A stretch of 36,313 bases of DNA, taken from assembly GCA_001940825.1 (NCBI GenBank), contig MSGT01000035.1, positions 1 through 36,313 on the forward strand, written 5' to 3'. Every line of letters begins with the position of its first letter. Position 1 is the first letter of the stretch. The notes beneath the pieces are model-generated. The model worked only from the letters and a program-made list of their open reading frames with translations. It was not told where the DNA came from and made no database searches. Positions 14,103-21,806 of the stretch are shown here, in pieces. This DNA is from Sphaerochaeta sp. Phil3 (GTDB lineage: Bacteria; Spirochaetota; Spirochaetia; Sphaerochaetales; Sphaerochaetaceae). The position numbers were made by a program, and so were the translations under genes.

Positions 14103-15632
14103 TCAAACATCGAAACCCATCTGCAAGCAGAACCCAAACCGTGGCATGAACATTGCAACCAAGGGGCTGTCCGGAGTGTAGGCCTCCAAGTGGCGGGCCA
14201 CCTCGTAAGGATTGTGTATGAACGTCACACCGGCATTAAAGCCAATCTGGAACGTAGTACGTGAACTTGACAGCAATCCTTGAGGCAGCAATGAAAAGCC
14301 AAATTCCAAATCCATGGCGAACGAACACAACCTGCCTGTTGAATATGAGTGGCGGTAATTGTGTACAAGAGAATCTGAAACCATAAGGGTTTCGTTCATG
14401 TTCACAAGGTTCACAGCCTCCCACCTCATGACACCTGCAGAGACACAGACATAAGGCGTCACAAATCCATGCGTCGCATAGCTTTCGAAACTGTACTTGG
14501 CACCAAGGAAAGCACCATCGTAGTTTCTCTGGAATCGGCCCAGCAAAGCAGGATCCCTGCCGGAGGAAGCGTTCTCTGCATACGAAGGATTGCCGGATAC
14601 ATAACGATTCCTTATGACAAACGAGAAATTAGAATGCCCAAGAGGCAACTCCAAACCAACATCGAAGAACGTGACTTCCATCAAAGAAAGCTTCCCCAAG
14701 GAAAGAACGATATCGCTCTCGTACCAACGGGAAGGTTCGAACAAGGACATGATGTCAACGACTACGGTTCCATAGCCACGGCGTGTATCAAGGTTGCTGC
14801 TGTATCCAAGCCTCAGGAAACCGGCGTTCACATTGTAGCCCAGAGAGAGTCCCTGCATGTACTCGTCGTAGAGGATCGCAGACCTCCAATCAGACCTGGT
14901 CTGGGTCCACACATAGCCCACTGCAAACGAAAGGAAGTCCCCTTCATCGCCGCAGCAAAGACCTCGGTTCCAGCCTTTGATGGACACAAAGACATCGGCC
15001 TGCTGTCTATGGTTGAAACCTATGTTGTTGGAAAAGGCTCCCTTCACGCCAAGAACCAGCCTCGTGCGCCATGACAGAGGGACTGCACCACCTATGGCTA
15101 TCGTGCCGCCAAGGGATGCATAAGGCTTGTTGGAATCGGTTTCGTATTCGAGGTGGACCTGCGCCATGCCAAGTATACGGTGGACGGTGTTCTGAAGGAC
15201 CACATAGTTCTGGCGACCTATCACGGAGACTCCAAAGTAAGGCTCCATGTCAACGAAGAACCAAGGATTTCCAACCAGTTCCAACGGAAACCCCAAAAGG
15301 ATCTCCGTCACATCGTAGCGCCCGGAAATACGATTGCCGTCGCCTTTAAGCGAAGGATCCGTCACGCTCCAACCTTCCTGCCAGCCCCGGTTGGTGATTC
15401 CAAGCATGTTTACAGCAAGCTTCCAGGCGGGAGCCTCCAAAGAGAAGTATTCGGCGAACGAAAGCTGGTCGTCGTAGTCGAACGACATACCGCCTGACCA
15501 CCTGTCGTTGCCGGCTCCAATCATAAAGCTCTGGGGAACCCATGCAGCAGGGCAGCCATAGTCTCCAAAGGAAACGGCGGACAATGAGAAACCAACGAAC
15601 AACATAGCAATGACGAATGCAGCTTTCTTCAT
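14103..15632 (-). CDS. Predicted outer-membrane beta-barrel protein
   Basis: This is a 509-residue secreted protein with a clear signal peptide: MKKAAFVIAMLFVGFSLSAVS, with cleavage likely near residue 22-24. The mature part alternates short aromatic-rich and polar strands with Gly turns (for example LVLGVKGAFSNNIGF and CVSAGVMRWEAV) and ends in an amphipathic strand (FGFCLQMGFDV), as in outer-membrane barrels. No lipobox is present. I recognise no specific family; the role could be a porin or adhesin. ATG 15632 has ATAGGAG 6 bases upstream; an ATG two codons earlier has no spacing. It is the last gene of a minus-strand run with manA. Confidence 0.6.
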   Translation of the reverse strand: MKKAAFVIAMLFVGFSLSAVSFGDYGCPAAWVPQSFMIGAGNDRWSGGMSFDYDDQLSFAEYFSLEAPAWKLAVNMLGITNRGWQEGWSVTDPSLKGDGNRISGRYDVTEILLGFPLELVGNPWFFVDMEPYFGVSVIGRQNYVVLQNTVHRILGMAQVHLEYETDSNKPYASLGGTIAIGGAVPLSWRTRLVLGVKGAFSNNIGFNHRQQADVFVSIKGWNRGLCCGDEGDFLSFAVGYVWTQTRSDWRSAILYDEYMQGLSLGYNVNAGFLRLGYSSNLDTRRGYGTVVVDIMSLFEPSRWYESDIVLSLGKLSLMEVTFFDVGLELPLGHSNFSFVIRNRYVSGNPSYAENASSGRDPALLGRFQRNYDGAFLGAKYSFESYATHGFVTPYVCVSAGVMRWEAVNLVNMNETLMVSDSLVHNYRHSYSTGRLCSFAMDLEFGFSLLPQGLLSSSRTTFQIGFNAGVTFIHNPYEVARHLEAYTPDSPLVAMFMPRFGFCLQMGFDV

Positions 15633-15638
15633 GGACAT

Positions 15639-15809
15639 CTCCTATTTCAACGACTCGGAGGAACTTGCAAAGCCCCTCTTCACACGAAAGTTAGGAAGGT
15701 GTTGCAACGAGAATCAAACAAAAAAGGAATGCTTTACCAAACCAAAGCCGCTACAACTTTTGAGAAGATATATGCCTGAGAAGATATATGAGGAACGATG
15801 CGACGAACG
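15639..15809. other. Intergenic region between manA and the outer-membrane gene
   Basis: No gene is seen. It contains a 13-bp tandem direct repeat, GAGAAGATATATG at 15762-15774 and 15778-15790, separated by 3 bases; this could be a small operator or part of the leader of the outer-membrane protein gene. Confidence 0.4.
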
Positions 15810-17006
15810 TCAGTTGGAGGCCATGAAGACGCAACCGTTTGAAGCATCGACCTCAAAGGTCTGGGCAGAAGCGCCCGCAATACAGCACTGTCCTTTCGAA
15901 AGCTCAAGGTCTCCAACAACGGCGGAACCTTCTGTGCACAGGAATAGCTTGACGCCGTCCCGTGAAACGGAGAACCTGCCACGATCCATCACAGTGAGGG
16001 CGAATCCGTCTGGTGTGGCGAAACGCAAGCCTTCAAGGGAACAGGTGCTCTTCATAGGAGAAGGAATGTACGGCTCATCGCTCATTATGCGTTCAAGTTC
16101 GTCAACATCCATGTGTTTGGACGTAAGCCCCGCCCTAAGGACGTTGTCCGAGTTGTTCATAAGCTCAACGCCGTTTCCAAAGACGTAAGCGTGGATGATG
16201 TCTGGCTTAAGATAAACGGCCTGCCCAGGCTCAAGCCTTGCTACATTGAGAAAAAGCGGAGCAAATATGCCAGGATCCGAGTACTTTGGATAGATTTCAT
16301 CGAAGACGAACCTTTGAAATTCATCCAAGAGATTCTTGTTGCCAACGACCTCCAAAGATGCCTGTCCAACCACAGAATGAGGAAGCCTGTACAATGTATG
16401 GAAGAAATCGGAAATACTTCCTACTTGGGAAAAATAAGTATTCCAAAGATTTGGAACAATCCGCACAAATCCATCCTTTATATCTTCAAAAGACCTGAAT
16501 CCGCACATGAATGTAACAGGTGTCAAAGCATAGAGCATCTCGGCCTTTGGGTTTGGGTCCTGATAGTTGAACACAACGCCAGACTTGACTGAGCCAGTTC
16601 CAGCACCTATCTCGCAAGCCTCGCCGGCCACTTTGGCATCAAAGCCCTTCCTTTCAGCTTCATAGCCTGCAGCGGCCTGCGCCTTGTCAGGATGACACTG
16701 AAGGCTCAATGCACCACCAATGGCAAGGATCTTCAATAGGAATGGAAACCTTGAGGAATCTCCAATTCCAAGGAAGGATGGATTTCCATCTATATAGTCA
16801 ACGAGGGACTGACCGCTGCAGCAGCATCCATTGCAGGCTCCACAGGCACAGTCAATGACAGAGCTACCGCTTTTGTGTGCACCAATCCAAAGCTCGGCCT
16901 TTGGTCCATCATGTGGAAGTCCAAGGAGATCGGCTATATAGAAATCGTTCCCCCACGCATAGTCCTTTACAACAGGCAGTATCTTTATGATTCCATCCAT
17001 ATTCAC
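15810..17006 (-). CDS. manA: Mannose-6-phosphate isomerase, class I
   Basis: This 398-residue cupin-fold zinc enzyme interconverts mannose 6-phosphate and fructose 6-phosphate, feeding mannose into glycolysis or GDP-mannose synthesis. Zinc-ligand motifs of type I enzymes are visible: LSLQCHPDK (Gln and His), the Glu of GNGVELMNNSDNVLRAGLT, and the His of KPDIIHAYV. The N-terminus (KDYAWGNDF) and the WIGAHKSG segment are also typical. GTG 17006 has GGAGG 4 bases upstream; ATG 17000 is an equal alternative. It lies 56 bases after yihY in the minus-strand run. Confidence 0.9.
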   Translation of the reverse strand: MNMDGIIKILPVVKDYAWGNDFYIADLLGLPHDGPKAELWIGAHKSGSSVIDCACGACNGCCCSGQSLVDYIDGNPSFLGIGDSSRFPFLLKILAIGGALSLQCHPDKAQAAAGYEAERKGFDAKVAGEACEIGAGTGSVKSGVVFNYQDPNPKAEMLYALTPVTFMCGFRSFEDIKDGFVRIVPNLWNTYFSQVGSISDFFHTLYRLPHSVVGQASLEVVGNKNLLDEFQRFVFDEIYPKYSDPGIFAPLFLNVARLEPGQAVYLKPDIIHAYVFGNGVELMNNSDNVLRAGLTSKHMDVDELERIMSDEPYIPSPMKSTCSLEGLRFATPDGFALTVMDRGRFSVSRDGVKLFLCTEGSAVVGDLELSKGQCCIAGASAQTFEVDASNGCVFMASN

Positions 17007-17062
17007 AAGCCTCCATCAACCACGTCCATTGTCGTTTGCACCGTTCAAAGCCTTCCGCCTCG

Positions 17063-17986
17063 TCAGGGTTTGGTTCTCCTATGTCCTGTTCTCCCAGTCC
17101 TTCGCAGTCCTGCCACATTCCCACGTGCAAGAAAATCCCGGTTGAGGACATCGGTCACGACAACGGATGTGAACACAATCCTCCATATCCAGGAAAGGAA
17201 CATGAAGAAGAACATGAGCGTAGCCAAAGAACCATACAGCACAGAAGCCTTCACTGAGAATTTGACGACCAGTTTGAACACGAACTCCAAAACAAGAAGA
17301 AGCACGAATCCAAAACCAGCTCCAATTGCAGCGGCATAAAAGTTCACATCGCAGTCAGGCACAAGGTACAACACTCCAAGCAAAGCGAAATAGATCATGG
17401 ATTTTGCCAAAAGGTCCTTTGCTATGACTTGAACGGAGCTCAGCTCCGGAAGGTCCTTCAAGAAGAGGAACCACGAACTGAATCTTGTGTAGATTCCAAC
17501 CACAACAGCAATTATCACCATGCTTACAATCATGAACGCCAAGTATTTGAGGAACCTTACGACAGGATTGTTCTTCACCTCGCTATGGAACAGACGGTTC
17601 ACCGTCACATTCAGCTTGTCAACCAAGAGCAGGAACGTCACAACGAAGGAAAGGGAGCTTATGAGATTGAGCCCCATGGCATTCTTCATGAAGCCATCGA
17701 AGTATCCGGCCAGAGAGATGCCTTCACTGTCACCAAACGTCTTCACAAAAAACTCATCCACGAACTGGATTACAGGTTCGACCACTCCAAGATAGTTGAG
17801 AAACGAATAGACCAAAGCCATGCACGGAACCAACGCCACAAGCGTGGCGTAGACCATTCCATTCGAGACCATTATGACGTTGTCGTTAGAAAACCGGCTC
17901 AAGCAGCTCTTCATTATGCCAACAAGACCGTTCAGGCCGGTCAGCCTAGACCTTTTGACGTCTCCAATCCTTTCATTGCTTCCCAT
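17063..17986 (-). CDS. YihY/BrkB-family inner membrane protein
   Basis: This is a 307-residue polytopic membrane protein of the YihY family, formerly misnamed ribonuclease BN. Six hydrophobic segments can be counted, beginning with GMVYATLVALVPCMALVYSFLNYLG and including VVTFLLLVDKLNVTVNRLF and the C-terminal FFFMFLSWIWRIVFTSVVV. The molecular role is not established. ATG 17986 is chosen to avoid overlapping the upstream lipase gene (stop 18003); no good ribosome site is visible, so translation may depend on coupling. The tail carries basic residues typical of the family. Confidence 0.8.
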   Translation of the reverse strand: MGSNERIGDVKRSRLTGLNGLVGIMKSCLSRFSNDNVIMVSNGMVYATLVALVPCMALVYSFLNYLGVVEPVIQFVDEFFVKTFGDSEGISLAGYFDGFMKNAMGLNLISSLSFVVTFLLLVDKLNVTVNRLFHSEVKNNPVVRFLKYLAFMIVSMVIIAVVVGIYTRFSSWFLFLKDLPELSSVQVIAKDLLAKSMIYFALLGVLYLVPDCDVNFYAAAIGAGFGFVLLLVLEFVFKLVVKFSVKASVLYGSLATLMFFFMFLSWIWRIVFTSVVVTDVLNRDFLARGNVAGLRRTGRTGHRRTKP

Positions 17987-18002
17987 ACAGAATGACAAGC
18001 AC

Positions 18003-18923
18003 CTACATATGGGATTCGAGCCAGCCACAAAGTATCTCATAGACCTCTTTGCGGTTCGTCTCGTTCAAGAGCTCATGGCGTGCATCCGGAATCAGCTTCA
18101 ACGTCACATCAACGATTCCTGCGTCGCTGTAGAGCTTGTATATCTTCTTCACACCTTTGCCGTAGTCCCCAACAGGATCCATATCTCCGCTTATGATAAG
18201 AAGAGGAAGATCCTTTGGTAGCGACTCCACATTCTCTCTACTGTTTGCAAATTCAACACCCGTAAGGAGATCGTAGAAGAATCCATTAGTACACATAAAG
18301 CCACATTTGTCATCGTTTATGTACTTTTCAACCTCTTTCTGATCCCTCGAAAGCCAATCGAAATCCGTAATGTTTGGCTCGAACGGCTTGTTGAAAGCAC
18401 CAAAGCTCAACCTGTTCAAAAGCGTACCGGGAGCCTTGGATCCGTTCTTCTTTATCTCATGTCTGGCAATCAGCTTGCCAATCTTTCCAACAAGCCCCTT
18501 GCTGTAGCCACTGCCCATGATGATGACACCGCTGTAGAAATCGGGATGTTTGACCATGACGGTCCTTGCAAGGAAGCTTCCCATGCTATGCCCCATGAGG
18601 AACGTGGTGGTCGCCCCATACTGTGACGTGACGAAATTGGCGAGCTCAAAAGCATCGTCTGCAATTCTCTCCCATCCATTGGTCTCAGCGAACCAACCCA
18701 ACTCATTCTCTGATGCTGTAGCTCCGTGGCCTCTATGGTCGTCTGCAAAGACGGCAATCCCTTTCTTATTGAGGTAGCGTGCAAACTTCTCGTAGCGGTC
18801 GCTGTACTCGGCCATGCCATGGAGAATCTGCAGAAAGGCTTTTGTTTCTATATTTGGAGAAGGCAACCAGAGGTTATATGCAAGTCTATGACCATCAGAG
18901 CAAATGAAGACATTGTCTGCCAT
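18003..18923 (-). CDS. Alpha/beta hydrolase, monoacylglycerol lipase/lysophospholipase type
   Basis: This 306-residue enzyme belongs to the Hydrolase_4 (PldB/monoglyceride lipase) group. The early oxyanion motif LQILHGMAEYSDRY and ADDHRGHG are diagnostic. The nucleophile elbow GHSMGS gives Ser113; the acid is in SGDMDPVGDYG (about residues 245-255); the catalytic His is at about 283 (DARHELLNE). It would cleave fatty-acid esters of monoacylglycerol or lysophospholipid in the cytoplasm. A likely promoter lies at 19004-19033. It is the first gene of the run leading to yihY, manA and the outer-membrane protein. Confidence 0.88.
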   Translation of the reverse strand: MADNVFICSDGHRLAYNLWLPSPNIETKAFLQILHGMAEYSDRYEKFARYLNKKGIAVFADDHRGHGATASENELGWFAETNGWERIADDAFELANFVTSQYGATTTFLMGHSMGSFLARTVMVKHPDFYSGVIIMGSGYSKGLVGKIGKLIARHEIKKNGSKAPGTLLNRLSFGAFNKPFEPNITDFDWLSRDQKEVEKYINDDKCGFMCTNGFFYDLLTGVEFANSRENVESLPKDLPLLIISGDMDPVGDYGKGVKKIYKLYSDAGIVDVTLKLIPDARHELLNETNRKEVYEILCGWLESHM

Positions 18924-19003
18924 ATATCCTCCCTCAACCTTTGAATCTTAAGGTATTAGAATTGTATTTGAGTGCAGGGAACATCCAAAGCCCCCTTGAT
19001 TCA

Positions 19004-19033
19004 ATACTAACATGATTGAAAAAAAATTGACAA
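19004..19033 (-). promoter_or_regulatory. Promoter of the lipase-yihY-manA run
   Basis: On the minus strand, TTGTCA (19028-19033) and TAGTAT (19004-19009) are 18 bases apart, and the -10 is preceded by TGT, an extended -10. The leader to ATG 18923 would be about 75 nt. Confidence 0.5.
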
Positions 19034-19111
19034 GAAGCATTTATGTATACAGTCAATAAATAGCATGAGTTTTTGGCAGCAAAGCATAGAGGTTCTTATC
19101 ATATGATTAGA

Positions 19112-19140
19112 TTCGCAGCAAGCCTTTAGGATGCTATCAT
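19112..19140 (+). promoter_or_regulatory. Promoter of yfcE-like gene, start at or near the ATG
   Basis: TTCGCA (19112-19117), a 17-base spacer and TATCAT (19135-19140) with an extended TGC before it. Transcription should begin around 19147, only 3-4 bases before ATG 19151, leaving no room for a ribosome-binding site. Confidence 0.5.
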
Positions 19141-19150
19141 TCCAAGCGCA

Positions 19151-19807
19151 ATGCAACCCATGGAACACAACGGCAGAGACACGATGAAAGACAACGGCAA
19201 AGACAGATTCCTCTTGGTCGCAAGCGACATCCACGATGAGGAATCAGCATTCGAAAAGCTGGCCCAGAAAGCCAACGACCCAAGATGCATCGCCTTCCTC
19301 TATGCAGGAGACCTCAACGTTGAAAACTATTTCATAAACCATGCGCTCAAATACCGCAGCTTCACATTCATTCCGGTACTTGGCAACTGCGACAACCCAT
19401 GGGTCTGGATAGACGCAGGGGTTCCTCAACCACCGCAATTCAGGACCCTATCATACACAAACCGCACTGGAGACCTACGCATATACATGTCGCATGGCCA
19501 CCTGTACCCCTATCCTTCAAGTGTAGGCCTTGGCGACGAAGACTTCGAAGTCTGCATCACAGGCCACACACACGTCAACTCCCTCAAGGCCGATACCCTT
19601 GAAACCTCACGCCATAGCAAAAAGCAGCTTGTGCTACTGAATCCAGGCTCTCCTTCGTGTCCACGAGGAGGAAGCCACCAATCGTATGCAATGATAACGA
19701 TTCCAAATGAAGGATCAGCCGTTGTCCAAATCAGAGACTTTGTCCGCGATGACCTGCTTTCTGAGATGGCAGTACCGCTCCATAAGGTCGAAGAAAGGAA
19801 CGATTGA
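19151..19807 (+). CDS. YfcE/MJ0936-type metallophosphodiesterase
   Basis: This is a 218-residue calcineurin-like phosphoesterase. The metal-site motifs are complete: D-x-H at Asp26/His28 (VASDIHD), GD at Asp54 (YAGDLN), GNCD at 79-81, H-x-H at 115-117 (SHGHLY) and GHTH at 138-141. Such enzymes use two metal ions (often Mn) to cleave phosphodiesters; the natural substrate of YfcE is unknown. The protein is slightly longer than YfcE at both ends. No ribosome site is seen at ATG 19151 or at the later ATG 19184; the promoter position suggests a leaderless mRNA starting near 19151. Its last 93 bases overlap the 3' end of the converging oxidoreductase gene. Confidence 0.85.
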   Translation: MQPMEHNGRDTMKDNGKDRFLLVASDIHDEESAFEKLAQKANDPRCIAFLYAGDLNVENYFINHALKYRSFTFIPVLGNCDNPWVWIDAGVPQPPQFRTLSYTNRTGDLRIYMSHGHLYPYPSSVGLGDEDFEVCITGHTHVNSLKADTLETSRHSKKQLVLLNPGSPSCPRGGSHQSYAMITIPNEGSAVVQIRDFVRDDLLSEMAVPLHKVEERND

Positions 19808-21616
19808 CCTGTCGTTGGCATTGCTGTCAGGGTCTATGCAGAAATGGGACGGTATGCGTCCAGCCACATTCTCCAACATATCGAATCCAAGAGCCCTGTT
19901 TACCTCGTAGAGGAGGATCCAACACGTATCACCAAGGGCAAGTACATCGTCAGCCACAACCGGACGTTTGATTGAGCTTGCAATGCAATCAGCCAAAATG
20001 GCTGGCTTCAAGTGCTTTATTACCGATTTAGGAAGTATTTTCAACATCCTAAGTGTAAATCTGTTCCACTTTGAGTTGTCAACCACTGTTGGTAGCAGCA
20101 AAGCAGGAAGGACGCCATAGCTTGCAAGTCCAAGGGACACCCTTTCGCTAAGCAGAGCCCAGCTGGCCTGATCCTGCACGCAAAGCCTTGAAACGATTTC
20201 GAACTGGTTTGGAAAGCCAAACCCCTGACAGTCGCTCAAAGCCTGAGCAGATGCACCCCTGTAATCCACAGGTCCGCATTCAAGGCCTCGTATGGTATAG
20301 GCGAAAGACTCATCGCCAAAAACCTTTCCAAGTGCAAGGGTTCCAAAGCTCAAAGGCTCCCCAACACCAATCCTCTTGGCAGTCATCTCTATGAGAGGGA
20401 GGACCTTTGAATTGTCCTTGAAGTCAAAATCTGTTCCAAGGATGTCGATAAGCCCCTCTTCCTGAGCCTGCTTCGACCAACCAAGGACGTTCCCCATTGA
20501 AATGGGGTCAAGCCCAAGGTCCAAGCACAATGCATGTCGTTCCATGATGGAGTCTATGTCAAAGCATCCGACATTCGATCCAAGCATGAGAAGAGATGCA
20601 TAGTCTGGTATCGCATACCCTTCGGAGCTCCAATGTCTGCACATGATTGGGCAGTTCATACAACCGCTGTGACCGTCTCCATAACGCCTTGCCACTTCAT
20701 CGCCACCTAGATGGAACAGCCTAGGGTCGGTCCTATACCTGAAATTGTCAACAGGCGCCCATCCATATCTGGATGCGGCTCCTATCAGATATGCAGAACC
20801 CTTTGCCTTCATCTCATGGCAATGCACACTTCTGTCGCAGGCCTTGTACAGTTTGGAGAACGCTTCGTCCTTGTCTGTATCGCCAAAACCAGTGTCCGAA
20901 TCACCTTCAGAATCTGAAACGGAGAATCCTGTAATGCTTATGGACTTTATATTCTTGAAGCCAAAGACAGCTCCAAGCCCACCACGACCAAGGGAGGATC
21001 CTTCGCATACGACTATGGAATATGGAACCTTCTGCTCTCCTGCGACACCAATGGACATTGCAGTGGTCATGGGGCCTGTTCCAACGAAATCCTCAACCTG
21101 ACTTACAGTGAAGCCAATGAAAGACTCGGATGTATTGTACGAAACCCCGGCTTCTCCAATGCTCACAATCGTTGGCCTACGAAGCCTTCCAACAACGACA
21201 AGGGCGGAGTAGCCAAGGGAGGCAAGCCTCATGCCAACGGAGTTCTCCACGACATTGAAACATAGAGCTCCGGTTACAGGAGACCTGAAGGCACAGCTTG
21301 TAAGTTCGCACCCCGGCATTCCAGAGCCGCTCAATGCTGATATCGTAAAGACCATCGGGTTGTCGACTTCGTATGATGATGGGTTGTCGATTTCAGGTCC
21401 AACGAAGCAAGCCCAAATACGGGCGGCCAAGGCAGGCCCTGACACGTACGATTCCAGGAATGCGGTTGGGACTTCCCATTCAAAGGACGATTCCTCGGAC
21501 AGGTTCAGTACAAGTGCCTTCGCATGAGGCTTGGATAGGAATTCCTCCCTTTTGGGTCCTTGTGAGTCTAGTATTTCAAGTCGTTGTCCAAGCGCGCTTG
21601 CGTTCACGAAAACCAT
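19715..21616 (-). CDS. Aldehyde:ferredoxin oxidoreductase-family protein
   Basis: This is a 633-residue member of the AOR family, tungsten/molybdenum bis-pterin enzymes that oxidise aldehydes to acids with ferredoxin. The cubane-cluster cysteines are present as CMNCPIMC (about residues 317-324) and a later C in LGDTCW (about 565). The N-terminal AOR_N domain includes GRGGLGAVFGFKNIKSI, the pterin-binding glycine loop. The C-terminal helical domain is present but divergent. ATG 21616 is directly after AAGGAGA; GTG 21607 would have a better spacing. No cofactor-synthesis genes are nearby. The gene's 3' end overlaps yfcE by 93 bp, tail to tail. Upstream lie two sets of short tandem repeats. Confidence 0.88.
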   Translation of the reverse strand: MVFVNASALGQRLEILDSQGPKREEFLSKPHAKALVLNLSEESSFEWEVPTAFLESYVSGPALAARIWACFVGPEIDNPSSYEVDNPMVFTISALSGSGMPGCELTSCAFRSPVTGALCFNVVENSVGMRLASLGYSALVVVGRLRRPTIVSIGEAGVSYNTSESFIGFTVSQVEDFVGTGPMTTAMSIGVAGEQKVPYSIVVCEGSSLGRGGLGAVFGFKNIKSISITGFSVSDSEGDSDTGFGDTDKDEAFSKLYKACDRSVHCHEMKAKGSAYLIGAASRYGWAPVDNFRYRTDPRLFHLGGDEVARRYGDGHSGCMNCPIMCRHWSSEGYAIPDYASLLMLGSNVGCFDIDSIMERHALCLDLGLDPISMGNVLGWSKQAQEEGLIDILGTDFDFKDNSKVLPLIEMTAKRIGVGEPLSFGTLALGKVFGDESFAYTIRGLECGPVDYRGASAQALSDCQGFGFPNQFEIVSRLCVQDQASWALLSERVSLGLASYGVLPALLLPTVVDNSKWNRFTLRMLKILPKSVIKHLKPAILADCIASSIKRPVVADDVLALGDTCWILLYEVNRALGFDMLENVAGRIPSHFCIDPDSNANDRSIVPFFDLMERYCHLRKQVIADKVSDLDNG

Positions 21617-21622
21617 TCTCCT

Positions 21623-21652
21623 TATACAGGTCTATACAGGATTATGCAGGCC
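21623..21652 (-). promoter_or_regulatory. Three 10-bp iterons before the AOR gene
   Basis: TATACAGG occurs at 21623-21630 and 21633-21640 and TATGCAGG at 21643-21650, with an exact 10-bp period. The set lies 7-36 bases upstream of the AOR start codon and overlaps its ribosome site and a -10-like CATAAT on the minus strand. One helical turn per unit suggests a protein that binds one face of the DNA, or simple repeat expansion. Confidence 0.45.
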
Positions 21653-21718
21653 AACTCACACGGGCCAGTCACAGGTACGATCCTAATGCACACCACAGAA
21701 TACCACTTATGGTTGAAG

Positions 21719-21766
21719 CTGGAAAGAACCACCACAAGGAAGAACCACCACTGGAAAGAACCGACT
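21719..21766. repeat. 16-bp tandem repeat, three units
   Basis: CTGGAAAGAACCACCA (21719-21734), CAAGGAAGAACCACCA (21735-21750) and CTGGAAAGAACCGACT (21751-21766) follow each other without gaps. They lie in the 190-bp gap between the nucleoside kinase stop and the AOR gene start. No gene or clear hairpin is seen here; an operator or simple microsatellite are both possible. Confidence 0.6.
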
Positions 21767-21806
21767 GCCTCCAAACATGTCACTATCATGTCTGGCGGCA
21801 GAGCCA

